DNA of 64,000 nucleotides from Lachnospiraceae bacterium YSB2008 (GTDB lineage Bacteria > Bacillota > Clostridia > Lachnospirales > Lachnospiraceae): positions 124,001 through 188,000 of the forward strand of contig JHWR01000003.1 in NCBI GenBank assembly GCA_000687655.1, given 5' to 3'. Made by a program: the position numbers and the translations under genes. This document shows, in pieces, positions 1 through 8,148 of this stretch. Within the stretch, counting starts at the first letter, position 1; the number at the start of each line of letters is the position of its first letter. Below the pieces are notes generated by a model that was not told where the DNA came from, did no database searches, and was given only the letters and a program-made list of their open reading frames with translations.

Positions 1-1
1 A

Positions 2-898
2 GGAAACCTTCCTCTTGTTGAACTTGGAAAGATAACTCCTGATGATATTCCACTTTCACCGAAGAAGAGATATAAGTATATGGATGCTTATTTCAAGAGA
101 AGCGGAAAGTATGGAAAGTACATGATGCGTGCTTCAGGCTCTGCACAGGTTTCCATAGATTATAAATCCGAAGAGGATATGGTAAGGAAGCTGCGTGTTC
201 TGGAGAAGATATCACCTATTCTCATGATAATGATGGAGAATAAAACTGATGAAGCATCTACGCTTCCGGGTGTAAGTGATAAGCCGCACCTTCTCAGGAT
301 TCAGGAGTGGGATGACCTTGATCCGGAGAGAACGGGCTTCGTTCCATTTTCACTTGATAATGATTTTGGATATGACAAGATGGCTGAGGTGGTATATCAT
401 ACACCGCTTATTCTTCTTACTGATAATGGAGAGACAGTAAATGTCGGTCATCAGAATGCAGAGGAACTGATTCAAAATCATATCGTGTATACTGATGATA
501 TTACGGACGAGAGAAAGACTAAGCTTATCGAGCATTTCATGTCTATGGGTTTCTTCCATTTCAGAGTGAAGAAGTATATAGAGGTAAGAGTAGCTGACAG
601 CGTACCTATAGATAAGGCGCTGGGCTATGTTGCCCTGTTGAAGGGCTTGATATATTCAGAAAAAAATCTCAGTAAGCTTGAGAAAAATCTTGAAATAATA
701 ACAAGTCTTGATGATATTCAGGATGCAGTTATTGCCATAGAAAAAAATGGCTTCGACGCTGTCATATATAAGAAATGGACAGCAGCAGGCTGGGCTGAAT
801 ATCTCCTTAAGCTGGCTGAGGATGCACTTACGGACATAGATAAGGAGTACCTGAACAATGTGCGAACTTTTTGGAATTACAGCGAACAGGCGTGTTAA
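2..898 (+). CDS. Glutamate-cysteine ligase family (GCS2-like) protein, 5' end outside window
   Basis: The reading frame is open from base 2, so the gene begins before the window; the ATG at 80 is internal. The visible segment has the GCS2 layout: a KYGKYMMRASGSAQVSIDY-like block (the family has MLRTxxxQVxLDY here), then SEEDMVRKLRV, and near the C-terminus an EVRVADSVPIDKALGYVALL block equivalent to the E-x-R-x-x-D segment. GCS2 enzymes join the gamma-carboxyl of glutamate to cysteine or another amine using ATP. The stop lies 41 bases inside the downstream amidotransferase gene, so the two are probably translationally coupled. The amine substrate cannot be told from sequence; it may not be cysteine. 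Family confident, exact reaction inferred. Confidence 0.72.
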   Translation, partial: GNLPLVELGKITPDDIPLSPKKRYKYMDAYFKRSGKYGKYMMRASGSAQVSIDYKSEEDMVRKLRVLEKISPILMIMMENKTDEASTLPGVSDKPHLLRIQEWDDLDPERTGFVPFSLDNDFGYDKMAEVVYHTPLILLTDNGETVNVGHQNAEELIQNHIVYTDDITDERKTKLIEHFMSMGFFHFRVKKYIEVRVADSVPIDKALGYVALLKGLIYSEKNLSKLEKNLEIITSLDDIQDAVIAIEKNGFDAVIYKKWTAAGWAEYLLKLAEDALTDIDKEYLNNVRTFWNYSEQAC

Positions 899-1631
899 GA
901 TAAATGATCTCCTGAAGACTTTTTTCTCACATAGTTTAGAACACAGAAATGGATGGGGACTTGTATTCCTGGATGATAATTCTGTGTCGATAGAGAAGGA
1001 GCCGGTCAAGGCAAGTGACAGCCTGTATCTTAAAAACAGACTAACAGGAAGAATAGAGACTGCCAGATGTATGGCGCATATCAGAAAAGCTACTGTCGGC
1101 GACGTCAGTTTTTCAAATACTCATCCTTTTTCGAAAAGGGATGAGGCCGGGCGAAACTGGGTTCTGGTTCATAACGGAACCATATTTGATTCGCCGCTTC
1201 TCAGCGCTTATCAGTATGAGCAGGAAGGAAATACCGACAGCGAGAGGATACTTCTTTACATAGTCGATCAGATGAATAAGCATTATGTACGAGAGATGAA
1301 TTCATTTGATGCAAATGAAAGAGTAAGGCTCGTTGAGAAGATAATCAAGCGACTTGCGCCGGGAAACAAGTTGAATCTCATGATCCATGACGGCGATTAT
1401 TTCTACGTACATATGAATGAAGAGGCAACTCTTTATATGAGTGAGCACGAAGGCTCGGTAATCTTTTCCACCCATCCGCTTCAGCCGAAGGGCTGGACAA
1501 GAGTTCCGAAAAACAGACTCCTGGTGTATAAGGACGGAATCCTCGTATATACAGGAGAACAGCATGAATATACATACATTCCGAGTGAAGAGCATATGAA
1601 GCTCATGTATCTTGAGTTTGCTTCGTTATGA
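858..1631 (+). CDS. Class II glutamine amidotransferase (EgtC/YafJ-like)
   Basis: 257 residues. Begins MCELFGI, so removal of Met exposes Cys2 as the N-terminal nucleophile of class II (Ntn) amidotransferases. Supporting blocks are RNGWGL, AHIRKAT and HPF followed by VHNGTIF, which form the glutamine pocket. There is no synthase domain, so this is a stand-alone amidotransferase or gamma-glutamyl hydrolase of the YafJ/EgtC type. It overlaps the GCS2-like gene by 41 bases. In ergothioneine synthesis a GCS2 ligase (EgtA) and such an amidohydrolase (EgtC) add and remove the same gamma-glutamyl group. That known pairing suggests, but does not prove, that these two proteins act on one intermediate. 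No other ergothioneine genes are visible. Confidence 0.85.
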   Translation: MCELFGITANRRVKINDLLKTFFSHSLEHRNGWGLVFLDDNSVSIEKEPVKASDSLYLKNRLTGRIETARCMAHIRKATVGDVSFSNTHPFSKRDEAGRNWVLVHNGTIFDSPLLSAYQYEQEGNTDSERILLYIVDQMNKHYVREMNSFDANERVRLVEKIIKRLAPGNKLNLMIHDGDYFYVHMNEEATLYMSEHEGSVIFSTHPLQPKGWTRVPKNRLLVYKDGILVYTGEQHEYTYIPSEEHMKLMYLEFASL

Positions 1632-1673
1632 TATAATCCGGAAAATGAGAAGATTGAAACTGCAGTGCAAAAA

Positions 1674-1708
1674 CGCCCTGCCCGAAATTATCGGGTAGGG
1701 CGCTTTTG
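1674..1708. terminator. Bidirectional intrinsic terminator
   Basis: CGCCCTGCCCGA and TCGGGTAGGGCG form a 12-bp stem (one wobble) with a 5-nt loop. T residues follow on the plus strand and A residues precede it, so it can serve both the amidotransferase gene and the convergent minus-strand coiled-coil gene. Confidence 0.85.
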
Positions 1709-1720
1709 TTATATATCTTT

Positions 1721-3991
1721 TTATTCAGCCTCTACTGCACCTGTTCTTATGATGAACTTTACGCTTCCTGTCATGTCATCCGACTTACCGGCGAATGACT
1801 GATAATTACGTCCCGCATCGCTGATCTTATCTATATTGGATGCTATATCCTTAATGTCTTTTCCTGAATCATTAAGCTTCTCGTCTATAGTTTCAGTTGC
1901 ATCACTGAGTTTTCCTGCTCCATCTTTAAGAGCGTCACTGTTAGCATCAAGAGTTTCTGCTCCTGTTTTAAGCTTATCTGCACCACTGTCCAGAGCGCCT
2001 ATTCCATCGTTAAGCTTTCCGGCACCTGATGCGAGTGCGTCAGTTCCCGCGCGGAGCTCTGTTGACTTGCCGCTTACCATGGCAAGATTATCAGCAAGTG
2101 TAGAAAGATTTGAATTATATGTTTCAATGCCCGTTGCAAGCTCAGCTGTCTTGGTATCAAGAAGTGCCATATTCTTCTGAAGTGCATCTATCTTTGGCTG
2201 ATATTCTGTCTTTGCAGCCTCAACCTTAGTCTTAACCTCACTCATAGTTGCGGTCTTTCCGACTTCTGCGCCTGCAGTACCGTATGCCTCACAGAGTTTT
2301 GCAATTCCGTTATTCAGATATACTGAAACGCTGTTAGGATTGTTATCACCTGATACATTGAAGCTCACTGTCTGAAGGACAGTTCCGTATGCATTTCCAT
2401 ATCCATTTCCGTAGCCGTTTCCATATCCTGAACCATAAGCTGCTGCAAGTGCCTGAGCGATACTTGCTATTGCTGCCTGCTGGGCAGGATCTTCCGGATT
2501 AAATGCATCACTACCATATATTCCTGCTACCAGCTGTGCGGCTGTAGTCTTGGCTGTATCAGCATATCCTGCTCCTGCAGTCTGTCCTGCTTCAGCACCC
2601 TTTGCTGCTGCATCCTGCTGTATAGCAGTCTGATCAGTATTAAGTCCGGCTGTAAGCTTTGCAGCTACAGTATTACTGTCTATGCCTGCTCCTGATGCCT
2701 TTGCATATGCGGCACCTTTGTCTGCAATCTGCTGTGAAAGAGCTGCCTTTTCTGCAGGTGTAAGCTCTCTGTCTTCTACAGTAAGTCCGTCGAGTGACAA
2801 CTTCTGAACTTCTGTATTCAGTGCTGTAACGCCCTGGCTTAACTGCTTTGCACCTATAACAAGCTTTGTATTTCCTATGGTTCTGAGAGTATCAGCACCT
2901 GCGCTCATCTGGTAGAGCCCCGTCTCGAGTGCTTTTGTTCCGGCTGCAACTTTGTCCGTACCATCCTTAAGATCCTCGCCGCCTTCTCTGAGCTTCTTTG
3001 TTCCTCCGCTGAGTTCTTCTGCGCCTTCTGTAACCTTGCCGACACCGTCTGTATATTTTTCGATACCACTCTTAAGAGCCTCCATTCCTGAACTGTACTC
3101 ATCTGCCATATCATCTATATAGTCAGCAACTTCATCAACGTCTGCATTCTTTGATATGCGATTCATTTCTTTACATGTTGCAACCGTCATAGTCATTCCG
3201 AGTTCAAAATCATCTACATTTGCTGTTACCTCGAAATGATCCGGAACCTCGATATTAAGATCTGTATCCGTAAGTCCAAGTGCATCCTTGATTCCCGGCA
3301 TTCCCATGCCGATTACTATATAACGGTTTCCGTCTGATATCACATCGCCGCCTGATACTGTTACAGATGAGAACTTATCCTGATCAAGTATCATACCTGT
3401 TATCATCATAAATGGAACGTACTCGGTATTACTTGTAAGGTTCTTATAATCTACCCTTATAGTTACAAGTCCGTCACCACCGGCTATCTCTTCAGGAGTT
3501 TTCTCTGTTCCGTTAAGCTTGTAGCTTATATCTACTCCTACAGGAACAGTCTTATCTGTATTTCCCTGGTAATATATATCATCACCGGTAGATTCCCAGG
3601 TAAGCTTTCCGTTCGACTGTGAGAAGGTTTCGTCTCCCTTTACATTTTCAATATCCTTAAGAGAAGAGGTATCCTTTACTTCTCCTGTCTTACCCTTGTT
3701 CTTCAGCCAGTCGCTGACTATGACCTGATCTTCCTTGCCGGTCGCATCAGCTATGACATAAACAGTCTCTTCCTTATCAACGTCAGTATTCTCATTTTTA
3801 GTTATACTTCCCTCGAGTATCTCAGTAAGCTTATCTGCATCTCCTGATGAAGCAAGAGCTTCAGTCTTCGGAACCTCTGCTGTTTCAGGTGCAGCATGCA
3901 TATTTCCTGTTCCCAGCAGTCCGATACCTATACCTGCTGCAAGTACTGCTGATACTGCTGTAAGTGCTTTCTTATTTTCCAAAAGTTTCAT
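1721..3991 (-). CDS. Secreted/membrane-anchored coiled-coil protein with YhgE-like repeats
   Basis: About 756 residues from the start chosen here. ATG at 3991 is preferred over ATG at 4000 because AGGA lies 8 nt before the former but touches the latter. An N-terminal hydrophobic stretch (LTAVSAVLAAGIGIGLLG) is a signal or anchor segment. The middle and C-terminal parts are repeats of L-x-x-G-x-x-x-L-x-x-G type (LSGGTKKLREG, LKDGTDKVAAG, LASGAGKLNDG), as in the YhgE/Pip family and mycobacterial MMPL partners. Around residues 520-535 is a Gly-Tyr-Gly-Asn run. It lies 8 nt after the MMPL exporter gene, so the pair probably forms one envelope export machine. No enzymatic motif is seen. Confidence 0.7.
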   Translation of the reverse strand: MKLLENKKALTAVSAVLAAGIGIGLLGTGNMHAAPETAEVPKTEALASSGDADKLTEILEGSITKNENTDVDKEETVYVIADATGKEDQVIVSDWLKNKGKTGEVKDTSSLKDIENVKGDETFSQSNGKLTWESTGDDIYYQGNTDKTVPVGVDISYKLNGTEKTPEEIAGGDGLVTIRVDYKNLTSNTEYVPFMMITGMILDQDKFSSVTVSGGDVISDGNRYIVIGMGMPGIKDALGLTDTDLNIEVPDHFEVTANVDDFELGMTMTVATCKEMNRISKNADVDEVADYIDDMADEYSSGMEALKSGIEKYTDGVGKVTEGAEELSGGTKKLREGGEDLKDGTDKVAAGTKALETGLYQMSAGADTLRTIGNTKLVIGAKQLSQGVTALNTEVQKLSLDGLTVEDRELTPAEKAALSQQIADKGAAYAKASGAGIDSNTVAAKLTAGLNTDQTAIQQDAAAKGAEAGQTAGAGYADTAKTTAAQLVAGIYGSDAFNPEDPAQQAAIASIAQALAAAYGSGYGNGYGNGYGNAYGTVLQTVSFNVSGDNNPNSVSVYLNNGIAKLCEAYGTAGAEVGKTATMSEVKTKVEAAKTEYQPKIDALQKNMALLDTKTAELATGIETYNSNLSTLADNLAMVSGKSTELRAGTDALASGAGKLNDGIGALDSGADKLKTGAETLDANSDALKDGAGKLSDATETIDEKLNDSGKDIKDIASNIDKISDAGRNYQSFAGKSDDMTGSVKFIIRTGAVEAE

Positions 3992-4008
3992 ATATATCAT
4001 CCTTTCGT

Positions 4009-6123
4009 TTATGCTAAATGCTTTCCGCCAACTATATGTTCATGCTTCTTCATTTCCTTACGTACTTCTCCGAAGCCAATTGTCGAATAAACGATCAATC
4101 TGTCAAAGAGTATCAGAAATGCAGGAACAACAAGTATAACTGTAAACATACTGATTATCGCGCCCCTTGCCATGAGTGTGCAGAGTGAGCTGATCATATC
4201 TATCTTTGAATAGAGGCCAACGCCGAAGGTTGCTGAGAAGAAGGTGAAGCCGCTGACAATAATCGAGGTTATCGATTTCTGAAGCGCTATCCTTACGGAT
4301 TCCTTTCTGTCAAAGCCACTCAGACGTTTTTCCTTATAATTATTTGTAAGTAGGATTGCATAGTCTACAGTCGAACCAAGCTGTATGGTTCCTATTACTA
4401 TGGAAGCCACAAATGGAAGGACCGTTCCTGTATAATGCGGAATTCCGAGATTGATAAATATCGCAAACTCAATAGCAGATACCAGAAGTACCGGGATGCT
4501 TGCTGATCTGAATACAAGCGCTATGATAACTGCTATGACAGCTATTGAAATGATACTTACATTTCTGAAATCAACTGCTGTCGTATCTATAAGATCCTTG
4601 GTACAAGGTGCTTCACCGACGAGCATTGCTCCGGAATCGACCTCCTTGATCAGCTTATCTATGACTTCACACTGATGATTAACCTCATCGGATGCGACCT
4701 TATATTCAGACATGACCATCAGAAGCTGGTAATTGTCGCTTTCAACAACCTCTCTGACATCATCAGGTATAAGCTCCATAGGCACCGATGAACCAACAAG
4801 TGTATCAAGTCCGAGTACCTTCTTAACTCCGTCGACATCCATCAGGTCATCTGCAAGATGGCTTACTGTCTTTCTGTCTACATCTTTGCTTAGAAGTATG
4901 ATGTGAGTTGAATTCATTTCAAACTTATCATTCAGCTCGTTGTTCGCCTTTATACTCGGAAGTGATGCAGGAAGTGAAGAATCCAGATTGTAATAAACCT
5001 TTGTATTCTTATATCCATAGAATGCCGGTCCAAGTATCAAAAGGAAGAGTATCAGGAATATAGGATACTTATTAACTATGAAATTACTAACCTTATCAAA
5101 TGAAGGAAGCAGAGGCTTGTGCGAGGTCTTTGCTATAGCCTTGTCGAATATAAGTATCATGGAAGGAAGAACTGTTACACAGCAGATAACTCCTATGACT
5201 ACTCCCTTCGCCATTACTATTCCCAGATCCATGCCGAGCGTAAAGCTCATGAAGCAAAGTGCTATGAAGCCGGCAACTGTTGTTACTGAACTTCCGATAA
5301 CAGATGAGAATGTACTGTTGATGGCAGCGGCCATCGCTTCATTTTTCTGCAGGCCCTTTCTCTTCTCATGACAGTAGCTGTGCCAGAGGAATATTGAATA
5401 ATCCATCGTAACTGCCAGCTGAAGAACTGCTGCAAGAGCAAGTGTTATATATGATATCTGACCTCGTATCATGTTGGAGCCGAGGTTATAAATGATAGCC
5501 ATTCCTATACTGAGAAGAAAGAATATCGGTATAAGAAATGAATCCATCGAAAGTGACAGAACTACGAGTGAAAGAAGAACTGCTATTCCTACATATATAG
5601 GAACCTCTCCGTCTGACAGGTTCTTCGTATCAAGTACGACTGCGGTCATACCCGAGAGGAAGCACTGATCACCGCTCAGCTTTCTTATCTCTGTAACTGC
5701 TTCCATGGTTTCATCTGCCGATATGGTGGTGTCATATATGATCGCCATCATGGTGGCATCTCCATTTCGGAAGATCTCTCTGTATTTATCCGGAAGGATT
5801 TCTTCAGGTATGCTTATGTCGGCGATGCTGTCGTACCAGAGGACTGTTTTAACATGATCAACACCCTCTATCTCTTTCTTCAGCTTCGAGACATCCTTGT
5901 CCTGCATTCCTTCCGTAATCAGGAACGAAAAAGCACCTGTTCCGAATTCGTCTACAAGTATGTCCTGACCCTTCATGGTTTCTATGTCTTTCGGAAGGTA
6001 AGTCAGAACATCATAATTGATTCTGGTTTTCAGAAATCCTATGGCTGCGGGAACCAGAAGTGCTATCGCAACTATGATGATAGGGATGCGAAGCTTAACT
6101 ACTGCTTTTCCTAAACCTTTCAT
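4009..6123 (-). CDS. MMPL/RND-family membrane transporter
   Basis: 704 residues with two similar halves, each a TM helix, a large outer loop and a bundle of about five TM helices: first half TM near residue 14-30, bundle near 175-325; second half TM near 350-365, bundle near 525-690. The paired segments LAVTMDYSIFLWH and LGSTVDYAILLTN are the conserved TM4 motifs of MMPL proteins, with the Asp-Tyr pair proposed to carry protons. MMPL proteins move lipids or hydrophobic compounds across the membrane. The next gene encodes a secreted coiled-coil protein 8 nt downstream. The SD is AAGGGAAA before ATG. Substrate unknown. Confidence 0.85.
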   Translation of the reverse strand: MKGLGKAVVKLRIPIIIVAIALLVPAAIGFLKTRINYDVLTYLPKDIETMKGQDILVDEFGTGAFSFLITEGMQDKDVSKLKKEIEGVDHVKTVLWYDSIADISIPEEILPDKYREIFRNGDATMMAIIYDTTISADETMEAVTEIRKLSGDQCFLSGMTAVVLDTKNLSDGEVPIYVGIAVLLSLVVLSLSMDSFLIPIFFLLSIGMAIIYNLGSNMIRGQISYITLALAAVLQLAVTMDYSIFLWHSYCHEKRKGLQKNEAMAAAINSTFSSVIGSSVTTVAGFIALCFMSFTLGMDLGIVMAKGVVIGVICCVTVLPSMILIFDKAIAKTSHKPLLPSFDKVSNFIVNKYPIFLILFLLILGPAFYGYKNTKVYYNLDSSLPASLPSIKANNELNDKFEMNSTHIILLSKDVDRKTVSHLADDLMDVDGVKKVLGLDTLVGSSVPMELIPDDVREVVESDNYQLLMVMSEYKVASDEVNHQCEVIDKLIKEVDSGAMLVGEAPCTKDLIDTTAVDFRNVSIISIAVIAVIIALVFRSASIPVLLVSAIEFAIFINLGIPHYTGTVLPFVASIVIGTIQLGSTVDYAILLTNNYKEKRLSGFDRKESVRIALQKSITSIIVSGFTFFSATFGVGLYSKIDMISSLCTLMARGAIISMFTVILVVPAFLILFDRLIVYSTIGFGEVRKEMKKHEHIVGGKHLA

Positions 6124-6332
6124 TTATTTCCCTTCTTTCTCTTTAATCTGACACCGTTTTACACGAAAAAAGGAGGCCTGTAATTATACAAGCCCCCCTG
6201 TTTGTCTGATTTTTATACATTTTGCCCTTTTTGTATAAATCTGATTGAATTTAATTTTCATTTAAGTTTCGTGTTATATATTGCATTTTGAAAATAAAGG
6301 ACTAGAATACTTAGATTGAAGGAGATGATTAT
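6124..6332. promoter_or_regulatory. Divergent intergenic region with leader hairpin for the MMPL operon
   Basis: About 210 bp between the MMPL gene (minus) and the HtrA gene (plus). On the minus strand an imperfect stem (6172-6197) is followed by six T residues at 6166-6171, about 43 nt before the MMPL start, so it could act as an attenuator. A TATAAT on the minus strand lies in its loop (6183-6188), and could instead be a -10 element. For HtrA only the SD GAAGGAGA before ATG 6333 is clear; no convincing -35/-10 pair was found. Confidence 0.4.
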
Positions 6333-7697
6333 ATGGATAGTAAATGGAATGGTGAGTACAGATATGATTATGGCAGTGGTTATGGAAGCTCCAGCTACGG
6401 TTATGATAATTCTGGAGAGAGTTATTCCGAAAACTATGCAAACGTAGCTTCAGAAACTGTTTATAGCAATGAGACTATGGAAAGCGATATGAATTACGGC
6501 ACCAAGTCAACCAGTGCAGATACAACAATTCAAAAAAAGATACGCAAAAAGAAAGTCAGCACGCAGAGAAAGATTGCACGCGCAGCTGCATACGGACTTG
6601 TTTTCGGACTGGTTGCAGGCGCTTCATTTGGCGGAATCAATTATGGAATCTCGATGCTTTCCGGAGAATCTTCTGTGGAGACTTCCTCCGGCGGTGACAA
6701 TGAAGTATCCAAACAGACTACTGTAACTCCTGCCAATTCAACAGGCACTCTGAATTATGACGTGGCAGAGATAGCCGCAAACGCAAAGTATTCAGTAGTC
6801 TCCATAAACACGGTGACGAAGAACACGGTCCAGTATTTCTTCCAGACTTATGAGCAGGAATCTGAAGGCGCCGGAAGTGGAATCATCATCGGGCAGACAG
6901 AGGATGTGCTTTACATTTCAACAAATTATCATGTTATAGAGGGTGCAAGTGCTATAACGGTCGGATTTACGGAAGGCAGCCTCATCGATGCAACCGTAAA
7001 AGGCTATGACGCAGATTATGATATAGCTGTCCTTGAGGTAAAGAAATCCGATATCGATTCTGATACCCTGGACACACTGACTGTAGCTTCAATCGGCGAC
7101 TCTGACAGTCTTGCGGTCGGCGAACCTGCGATAGCTATGGGCAATCCGCTTGGAACAGGACTTTCCGTAACCGTCGGATATATTAGTGCTCTTTCAAAGA
7201 GCATAAGCAACTATTCGGGTACATTTATTCAGACTGATGCAGCTATCAACCCGGGCAACAGTGGCGGCGCACTTCTGAACAGCAAGGGTGAAGTCATAGG
7301 AATTACTTCCTCCAAATATGTAGACAGCTCAGTTGAAGGCATGGGCTTTGCCATTCCTATCAACAAGGCCATGGAGCTTGTCGATGATATTATAAATGGA
7401 ACGAACAGTGCGCGACTTGGCATCGGTGGCGTAGATATCACTTCAGACTATGCTTCAATATACGGCTTCCCTGAAGGAATATATGTAAAGACTATCGAAA
7501 GCGGCTCTGCCGCAGAAAGAGGCGGACTTCGTGAGAGCGACATCATTGTAAATATAGATGGCGCAGATGTTAAGCAGACTGAAGAGCTTGCAAGGATCAT
7601 AAAGTCCCACAAGGTCGGAGATGAGATTACTCTGAAGATCTACAGAGTAGATAATACCGGAAGGTATAATCAGCAGGAAATTACGATAACTTTATAA
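6333..7697 (+). CDS. Membrane-anchored HtrA/DegP-type serine protease with PDZ domain
   Basis: 454 residues: a cytoplasmic tail rich in Tyr, Gly and Ser (1-65), a basic stretch KKIRKKK (68-74), one TM helix (about 85-108), a trypsin-like domain and a C-terminal PDZ domain (about 360-450). The catalytic triad is visible: His200 in NYHVIEG, Asp230 in DYDIAVLEV, Ser310 in NPGNSGGALL. These proteases degrade or sense misfolded proteins on the outer face of the membrane, as Firmicute HtrA/YyxA/YvtA do. The Tyr-rich tail is unusual. Start supported by GGAGATGATT 8 nt upstream. Confidence 0.92.
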   Translation: MDSKWNGEYRYDYGSGYGSSSYGYDNSGESYSENYANVASETVYSNETMESDMNYGTKSTSADTTIQKKIRKKKVSTQRKIARAAAYGLVFGLVAGASFGGINYGISMLSGESSVETSSGGDNEVSKQTTVTPANSTGTLNYDVAEIAANAKYSVVSINTVTKNTVQYFFQTYEQESEGAGSGIIIGQTEDVLYISTNYHVIEGASAITVGFTEGSLIDATVKGYDADYDIAVLEVKKSDIDSDTLDTLTVASIGDSDSLAVGEPAIAMGNPLGTGLSVTVGYISALSKSISNYSGTFIQTDAAINPGNSGGALLNSKGEVIGITSSKYVDSSVEGMGFAIPINKAMELVDDIINGTNSARLGIGGVDITSDYASIYGFPEGIYVKTIESGSAAERGGLRESDIIVNIDGADVKQTEELARIIKSHKVGDEITLKIYRVDNTGRYNQQEITITL

Positions 7698-7705
7698 AAT
7701 ACAAG

Positions 7706-7739
7706 AATGCCCTACCCAGTAATTTCGGGTAGGGCATTT
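7706..7739. terminator. Intrinsic terminator after htrA-like gene, probably bidirectional
   Basis: AATGCCCTACCC and GGGTAGGGCATT form a perfect 12-bp stem with a 9-nt loop. The core CCTACCC/GGGTAGG resembles the terminator at 1674. It separates the protease gene from the small minus-strand ORF ending at 7742. Confidence 0.85.
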
Positions 7740-7741
7740 CG

Positions 7742-7876
7742 TTATGATTCTTCTTCAAGACTATACTTTTTCATTACTTCTTCAATAATAGCTTCGCTTT
7801 CAGCATCAACCTCAGGGTTTACATCTAATCCATATGTGTATTCCTTGTCATCCATAATCAGATATTCTCTTTCCAT
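7742..7876 (-). CDS. Small acidic protein, 44 residues
   Basis: Not recognised. ATG at 7876 is preceded by a very strong SD (CAGGAGGTGGT), and the frame runs 44 codons to TAA. The protein begins MEREYLIMDDKEY and ends MKKYSLEEES. It is acidic, probably helical at the C-terminus, and has no membrane segment. The strong SD, and a terminator immediately past the stop, argue that it is expressed. The last 26 bases of the frame recur exactly at 8039-8064 in the same orientation. It may be an antitoxin-like or regulatory peptide; function unknown. Confidence 0.55.
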   Translation of the reverse strand: MEREYLIMDDKEYTYGLDVNPEVDAESEAIIEEVMKKYSLEEES

Positions 7877-7925
7877 ATAAACACCACCTCCTGTGGGATA
7901 ATTATAATTTGCAGGAAATCATTAT

Positions 7926-8039
7926 TCAAGAGCTAGCACATTTAAAAGATGGATTTTTTATTACTCGATCGACCTCTTCGGATGGGTCAATTCCATATCT
8001 ATCGAATGCCCAAATCATGGTGGAATTGAAGCTACGCAT
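7926..8039 (-). CDS. Possible 37-residue ORF, uncertain
   Basis: ATG at 8039 overlaps the stop of a duplicated ORF tail (TAATG), and the frame runs to TGA at 7926. Its middle part, AFDRYGIDPSEEVDRVIKNP, has protein-like composition. There is no separate SD, so translation would depend on coupling to the tail fragment upstream. It could be a decayed piece of a small multi-gene cassette together with the 44-residue gene. Function unknown. Confidence 0.25.
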   Translation of the reverse strand: MRSFNSTMIWAFDRYGIDPSEEVDRVIKNPSFKCASS

Positions 8040-8064
8040 TATGATTCTTCTTCAAGACTATACT
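8039..8064 (-). repeat. Second copy of the 3' end of the 44-residue ORF
   Basis: The 26 bases are identical to 7742-7767. Read on the minus strand they encode the same ending, YSLEEES and stop, preceded by VM in both copies (VMKKYSLEEES against VMIEYSLEEES). Upstream of the second copy the frame meets a stop within a few codons, so it is a gene remnant from a partial duplication. Confidence 0.6.
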
Positions 8065-8148
8065 CTATCATCACATCTTGATATTAAAAAAAATATGCAT
8101 TATACTTTCCTTCAGGGATTGAAACAGTAAATCAAGGAAGGAAAGCGT

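Noticed and set aside
656-1009. Minus-strand open frame across the GCS2-amidotransferase junction
   Set aside because: No SD; it lies opposite two frames with clear family motifs, so it is a shadow.
1674-7739. Shared CCTACCC/GGGTAGG stems at 1674 and 7706 as a repeat element
   Set aside because: Both are ordinary terminators; similarity is limited to the stem, as with GCGCGGAG at 42614 and 44178.
7909-8130. Plus-strand 73-codon frame before the ABC exporter
   Set aside because: No SD, and it runs antisense to the duplicated small-ORF tail, which explains its composition.
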